Assembly: GCF_900110645.1 (NCBI RefSeq)
Contig: NZ_FOFB01000006.1
Span: 124,001-188,000, forward strand
Origin: Neolewinella agarilytica
GTDB taxonomy: Bacteria; Bacteroidota; Bacteroidia; Chitinophagales; Saprospiraceae
Length of the DNA stretch: 64,000 bases
Reading direction: 5' to 3'
Part shown: in pieces, positions 60,529-64,000 of the stretch
How positions within the stretch are numbered: position 1 is the stretch's first letter
Layout of the letters: the number at the start of each line of letters is the position of its first letter
The notes under the pieces: model-generated
What the model was told of the DNA's origin: nothing
Database searches by the model: none
The model's input: the letters and a program-made list of their open reading frames with translations, nothing else
Made by a program: the position numbers and the translations under genes

Positions 60529-61514
60529 AACGAACCTTATTTACCGGAGCATCAGGCTTCATTGGGTACCATTTTCACCAAGCACTCGCATCGGAGGAAT
60601 TCGGTAATATTGATCTTCGGGAGCCGGAGTTTGATTACCATTCGTCTTTCATTAAGGGAGATATTCGTAAGCCGGAAGATGTTGAGCGCGCCATTGCCTC
60701 CTTTCCCTGTGACAGAATCGTTTCACTGGCCGCTGAACATAAAGACTTTGGCCTGAGCGAAGAAGATTACTTTAAGACCAATGAGAAAGGAACCGAAGTG
60801 ATTTGCGAAGCTGCCACCAGGCACGGCATCAAAGAAATTGTTTTTTATTCCTCGGTAGCTGTTTACGGCAACAACAAGGTGCCAAGCGACGAAAAACTGC
60901 CTCCTAATCCCAATCTTCCTTACGGAGCATCAAAACTCGCCGGAGAAAAAGTTCTCCAGCGATGGTGCAAAGAGCAAGATGATCGATCTGTATTAATTAT
61001 CCGCCCAACGGTTGTTTTCGGGGAAAGAAACGTGGCCAACATGTTTCGGCTTATTCATCAGATTCGGGCAGGCCGGTATTTTCACATTGGTGATGGGAAA
61101 AACATTAAGTCGGTTGCTTATGTGAAAAACATAGTAGAAGCAACGCTGCACTTGATGGACAACATGGTGCCCGGTGTAAGTATCTATAATTACGCAGATG
61201 AACCTCAACTGACGAGTAGAGAAATCGCTACCCAGATTTCTAAATCTTTGAACAGAAAAGACCCGATCACGCTGCCCTACTGGGCAGTTTACGCGCTAGC
61301 ACTACCATTTGATGTCTTGATTAAAATAACAGGCAAAGACCTACCGATTTCCACCAATCGGGTAGCTAAGTTCTGTACGGAAACTTTTCACAAGGCCGAT
61401 AAACTGCTGGCCGAAGGCTTCTCGCCAAAGTATACTACTCACCAGGGGCTGCAGAATATGGTTTCCTGGATGGAGCAGGACTACAAGGAGGAAGAAAAAT
61501 ACTTCGATGTTTGA
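60525..61514 (+). CDS. NAD-dependent epimerase/dehydratase (SDR)
   Basis: This 329-residue extended SDR with LFTGASGFIGYHFHQA has the catalytic VFYSSVAVYGNNKVPSDE and Y-GASK (PYGASKLAGEKVLQRW). A C-terminal hydrophobic segment (WAVYALALPFDVLIKITG) occurs in some quinovosamine/WbpV-like reductases. The substrate is not determinable by eye. It overlaps the preceding GT4 gene by 4 bases. Confidence 0.85.
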   Translation: MKRTLFTGASGFIGYHFHQALASEEFGNIDLREPEFDYHSSFIKGDIRKPEDVERAIASFPCDRIVSLAAEHKDFGLSEEDYFKTNEKGTEVICEAATRHGIKEIVFYSSVAVYGNNKVPSDEKLPPNPNLPYGASKLAGEKVLQRWCKEQDDRSVLIIRPTVVFGERNVANMFRLIHQIRAGRYFHIGDGKNIKSVAYVKNIVEATLHLMDNMVPGVSIYNYADEPQLTSREIATQISKSLNRKDPITLPYWAVYALALPFDVLIKITGKDLPISTNRVAKFCTETFHKADKLLAEGFSPKYTTHQGLQNMVSWMEQDYKEEEKYFDV

Positions 61515-61596
61515 TCACATGCTCTGCTGACGGCCTATTGGGCCATGGCGAGTACGATCGAATATGTCAATAAAAAAAACTAGAAACTAACTATAA

Positions 61597-62712
61597 ATGT
61601 CAAAACGAGCCCTCATCACCGGAATTACCGGACAAGACGGAGCCTATCTTTCCGAACTCTTGCTTAGTAAAGGCTACGAGGTACACGGTATCAAGCGCAG
61701 AGCCTCATTGTTCAACACCGACCGGATTGATCATCTTTACCAGGATCCACACGTAGATAATCGCAACTTTGTACTGCACTATGGAGACCTGACGGACTCG
61801 ACCAATCTGGTGCGAATCGTTCAAGAAGTACAGCCCGATGAAATTTACAACCTTGCGGCTATGAGCCACGTAAAGGTTAGTTTCGATATGCCGGAATATA
61901 CTGCGGATGCAGACGGTATTGGCACCACCCGGCTTCTGGAGGCCATCCGTCTTCTGGGCTTGACCAAAAAAACTAAATTCTATCAGGCTTCGACTTCGGA
62001 GTTGTATGGTCTGGTGCAGGAGGTGCCTCAATCAGAAACTACGCCTTTCTACCCACGCTCTCCTTACGCGGTGGCAAAAATGTATGCTTACTGGATCACG
62101 GTCAACTACCGGGAGGCTTACGGAATGTATGCCTGTAACGGCATCCTCTTCAACCACGAATCTCCGCTGCGGGGAGAAACTTTTGTTACCAGAAAGATTA
62201 CCCGCGCTGTTGCTAAAATCAGCCTCGGCCTACAGGACAAACTTTTCCTCGGCAACCTGGACGCTAAGCGCGACTGGGGGCATGCCAAAGACTACGTCGA
62301 AGGCATGTGGCGGATGCTTCAGCAAGAAGAAGCCGATGACTTTGTTCTGGCGACTGGAATCACTACTACAGTACGCGACTTCGTTATCATGAGCTTCCGC
62401 GAAGTAGGTGTTGAACTGGAATGGTCAGGCACCGGAGTTGATGAAGTAGGCACTATTTCCTCCGTTAGCAATCCTGATTTCCCGCTCGCAGCAGGTACAC
62501 AGGTTGTTTCCGTGGATCCGCGCTATTTCCGGCCAACGGAAGTAGAACTTCTGCTCGGAGACCCCACCAAGGCGAAGACTAAGCTGGGTTGGGAAGCAAC
62601 CTACACCCTGGCAGAGATGTGCTCGGAAATGGTGCGCGCAGATATTGAGACTTTCCGCCGTGATCAACTGCTGAAAGAGGCCGGCTTCTCGGTGAAAAAT
62701 CAATTCGAGTAA
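61597..62712 (+). CDS. gmd: GDP-mannose 4,6-dehydratase
   Basis: This 371-residue SDR enzyme makes GDP-4-keto-6-deoxymannose, the first step to GDP-fucose. The signature is [20 protein letters not shown], followed by [18 protein letters not shown], then [20 protein letters not shown], and [25 protein letters not shown] and [12 protein letters not shown] are also typical. Length is standard. The next gene completes the pathway. Confidence 0.97.
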   Translation: MSKRALITGITGQDGAYLSELLLSKGYEVHGIKRRASLFNTDRIDHLYQDPHVDNRNFVLHYGDLTDSTNLVRIVQEVQPDEIYNLAAMSHVKVSFDMPEYTADADGIGTTRLLEAIRLLGLTKKTKFYQASTSELYGLVQEVPQSETTPFYPRSPYAVAKMYAYWITVNYREAYGMYACNGILFNHESPLRGETFVTRKITRAVAKISLGLQDKLFLGNLDAKRDWGHAKDYVEGMWRMLQQEEADDFVLATGITTTVRDFVIMSFREVGVELEWSGTGVDEVGTISSVSNPDFPLAAGTQVVSVDPRYFRPTEVELLLGDPTKAKTKLGWEATYTLAEMCSEMVRADIETFRRDQLLKEAGFSVKNQFE

Positions 62713-62728
62713 TACAGGGAACACTCCA

Positions 62729-63661
62729 ATGAATACAACTGACAAAATTTATATCGCCGGCCATCGGGGCATGGTGGGGTCTGCTATTCAGCGGAACCTG
62801 GAAGCAGCAGGCTACCATAATATCATCACCCGGACCAGCCGGGAACTGGATTTACGGGACCAAAGCCTGGTAAATTCATTTTTTCAGGAGGAGCGTCCTG
62901 ATTATGTTTTTCTGGCGGCTGCTAAAGTGGGAGGGATTCTTGCCAACAATACATACCGGGGAGAGTTCCTGTACGATAACCTCATGATCGAAGCCAATAT
63001 TATTGAGGCCGCTCGTGTGTTTGGCGTAACTAAACTGATGTTTTTAGGGTCTTCCTGTATATACCCCAAGTTAGCTCCCCAGCCGTTAACGGAGGATGCC
63101 TTGCTCACAGGACCTCTTGAGCCAACCAATGAACCCTACGCAATTGCAAAAATTACGGGGATAAAACTATGCGATGCCTACCGGCATCAATATGGTTGTG
63201 ACTTTATCTCGGTAATGCCCACCAATCTTTATGGTCCGAATGATAATTATGACCTGAAGACGAGCCATGTTCTACCTGCTTTGATTCGAAAGTTTCATGA
63301 AGCGAAGGTGAATAACGAAAAAGAAGTCGTGATGTGGGGAACCGGGCTTCCCAAACGGGAGTTTCTACACGCGGATGATCTGGCAGATGCTTGTGTATTT
63401 CTGATGGAAAACTTCAGCGACTACGGCTTTGTAAACGTTGGAACAGGAGTTGACCTTGCAATTATTGATCTGGCCCGTACTATCAAAGAGGTTGTCGGAT
63501 ATAAAGGAGAAATTACCCACGATTTGACTAAGCCCGACGGTACTCCCAGGAAATTAATGAATGTAGACAAGCTTCATGCTATGGGCTGGAAGCACAAGAT
63601 TGATCTTCGTGAGGGGATTGAGAAGGTTTACGCTGCATTGGAAGCAGAGTCTTGGTTTTAA
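62729..63661 (+). CDS. fcl: GDP-L-fucose synthase
   Basis: This 310-residue epimerase/reductase converts GDP-4-keto-6-deoxymannose to GDP-L-fucose. Motifs are [43 protein letters not shown] ([18 protein letters not shown]) and [20 protein letters not shown]. It begins 16 bases after gmd. With gmd it predicts fucose in the polymer. In many loci the two genes lie exactly in this order. Confidence 0.96.
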   Translation: MNTTDKIYIAGHRGMVGSAIQRNLEAAGYHNIITRTSRELDLRDQSLVNSFFQEERPDYVFLAAAKVGGILANNTYRGEFLYDNLMIEANIIEAARVFGVTKLMFLGSSCIYPKLAPQPLTEDALLTGPLEPTNEPYAIAKITGIKLCDAYRHQYGCDFISVMPTNLYGPNDNYDLKTSHVLPALIRKFHEAKVNNEKEVVMWGTGLPKREFLHADDLADACVFLMENFSDYGFVNVGTGVDLAIIDLARTIKEVVGYKGEITHDLTKPDGTPRKLMNVDKLHAMGWKHKIDLREGIEKVYAALEAESWF

Positions 63662-63783
63662 GCTGAAGTTAGAATAAGTTTAGGTTCTTTTATCTTGGTT
63701 TGTGGGCTGGTAAAGCCCCTTAAACCTGACGTTACACAGTCGTAAGAAGTAATGTGTCTTAGTTGCAATAGTAAATCTGAAGC

Positions 63784-64000
63784 ATGTCTGTTTCGCCCCG
63801 TGATGTAATGTGGGAACCTGACAGGAAGGAGGATAAGGTGATAAAGTGGCTGCTGCTGGCCTTCTTTTTCTTTGTTCCTTATGTTAGATTATTTTATTTT
63901 CCGGTAGTATCGGCAAAGATTCAACCGACGGAAATAATCTTTCTTTTTCTTTTCCCGGTAGCTCTATATCGATATGGCCGTCGTTTAATACCTGAGTCAA
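63784..64000 (+). CDS. O-antigen polymerase/ligase-like membrane protein (partial, 5' end only)
   Basis: The reading frame from the ATG at 63784 stays open to the window end (72 codons). A charged start (MSVSPRDVMWEPDRKEDKV) is followed by two hydrophobic segments (LLLAFFFFVPYVRLFYF, EIIFLFLFPVALYRY). The phrase KIQPTEIIFLFLF is reminiscent of the N-terminus of O-antigen ligase-like proteins of the Wzy/WaaL superfamily. Only the first 72 residues are seen, so the call is provisional. Confidence 0.55.
   Translation, partial: MSVSPRDVMWEPDRKEDKVIKWLLLAFFFFVPYVRLFYFPVVSAKIQPTEIIFLFLFPVALYRYGRRLIPES

Noticed and set aside
63704..63718. Hairpin GGGCT-N5-AGCCC after fcl as a terminator
   Set aside because: Only a 5-bp stem and no T tract; the next gene continues the locus.
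1..64000. tRNA, rRNA, riboswitch or prophage genes
   Set aside because: I found no tRNA-like cloverleaf with a T-loop motif, no rRNA sequence, no known riboswitch core and no phage structural or integrase genes.

Overview
The window comes from a Bacteroidota chromosome, most likely a Saprospiria/Lewinella-like marine lineage. The evidence is a type IX secretion sortase (PorU), a PorP/SprF-family protein, a protein with a type IX C-terminal sorting domain, OmpA proteins with thrombospondin type-3 repeats, a CarboxypepD-type TonB-family barrel and several promoters of the Bacteroidota form TTG-N19-23-TAnnTTTG. No tRNA, rRNA or CRISPR array was found.

Bases 1-34300 are mostly housekeeping and envelope genes. 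They hold the 5' part of porU (minus) divergent from a PorP/SprF gene; an M23 peptidase; a minus-strand group of a HEAT-like protein, a PspA-like membrane coiled-coil protein and a small coiled-coil protein; an NhaC antiporter; two S41 peptidases; an FG-GAP secreted protein; a REP-associated transposase (RAYT) between REP palindromes; murQ; a class D beta-lactamase-like lipoprotein; a VOC protein overlapping a group III truncated haemoglobin; a TonB-type barrel; pncB next to a Nudix protein; purE with an FKBP isomerase; two OmpA/TSP3 paralogues; a PmtA-like methyltransferase; an orphan OmpR-family regulator; and a VWA-like membrane protein.

Bases 34420-64000 are one large exopolysaccharide locus that runs past the window end. 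It opens with a NusG-like antiterminator. Nucleotide-sugar genes follow (UDP-glucuronate epimerase, rfbB, rfbA, UDP-glucuronate decarboxylase, tviB-like dehydrogenase), then the export machinery (SLBB outer-membrane protein, Wzz-like protein, flippase). The rest is glycosyltransferases, five sulfotransferases, an acetyltransferase, an SGNH hydrolase, a beta-helix lipoprotein, two polymerase/ligase-like membrane proteins (one partial), gmd and fcl. Together they predict a sulfated exopolysaccharide that may contain fucose, xylose, a dTDP-deoxysugar and uronic acids. Most genes overlap by ATGA and look translationally coupled. An AT-rich stretch (about 46.3-50.66 kb) with one reversed gene looks acquired separately.

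The most unusual feature is a short dispersed repeat with core CGCAGGTGCA. It occurs about 16 times, in both orientations, in intergenic DNA and inside reading frames in different frames. It behaves like an uptake-signal-type sequence or a small mobile repeat. One copy lies between the overlapping start codon and the body of a glycosyltransferase gene and is followed by an in-frame stop. Other unexplained structures are several classes of REP-like hairpins, a 95-nt palindrome and heptamer-like repeats that hold stop codons.
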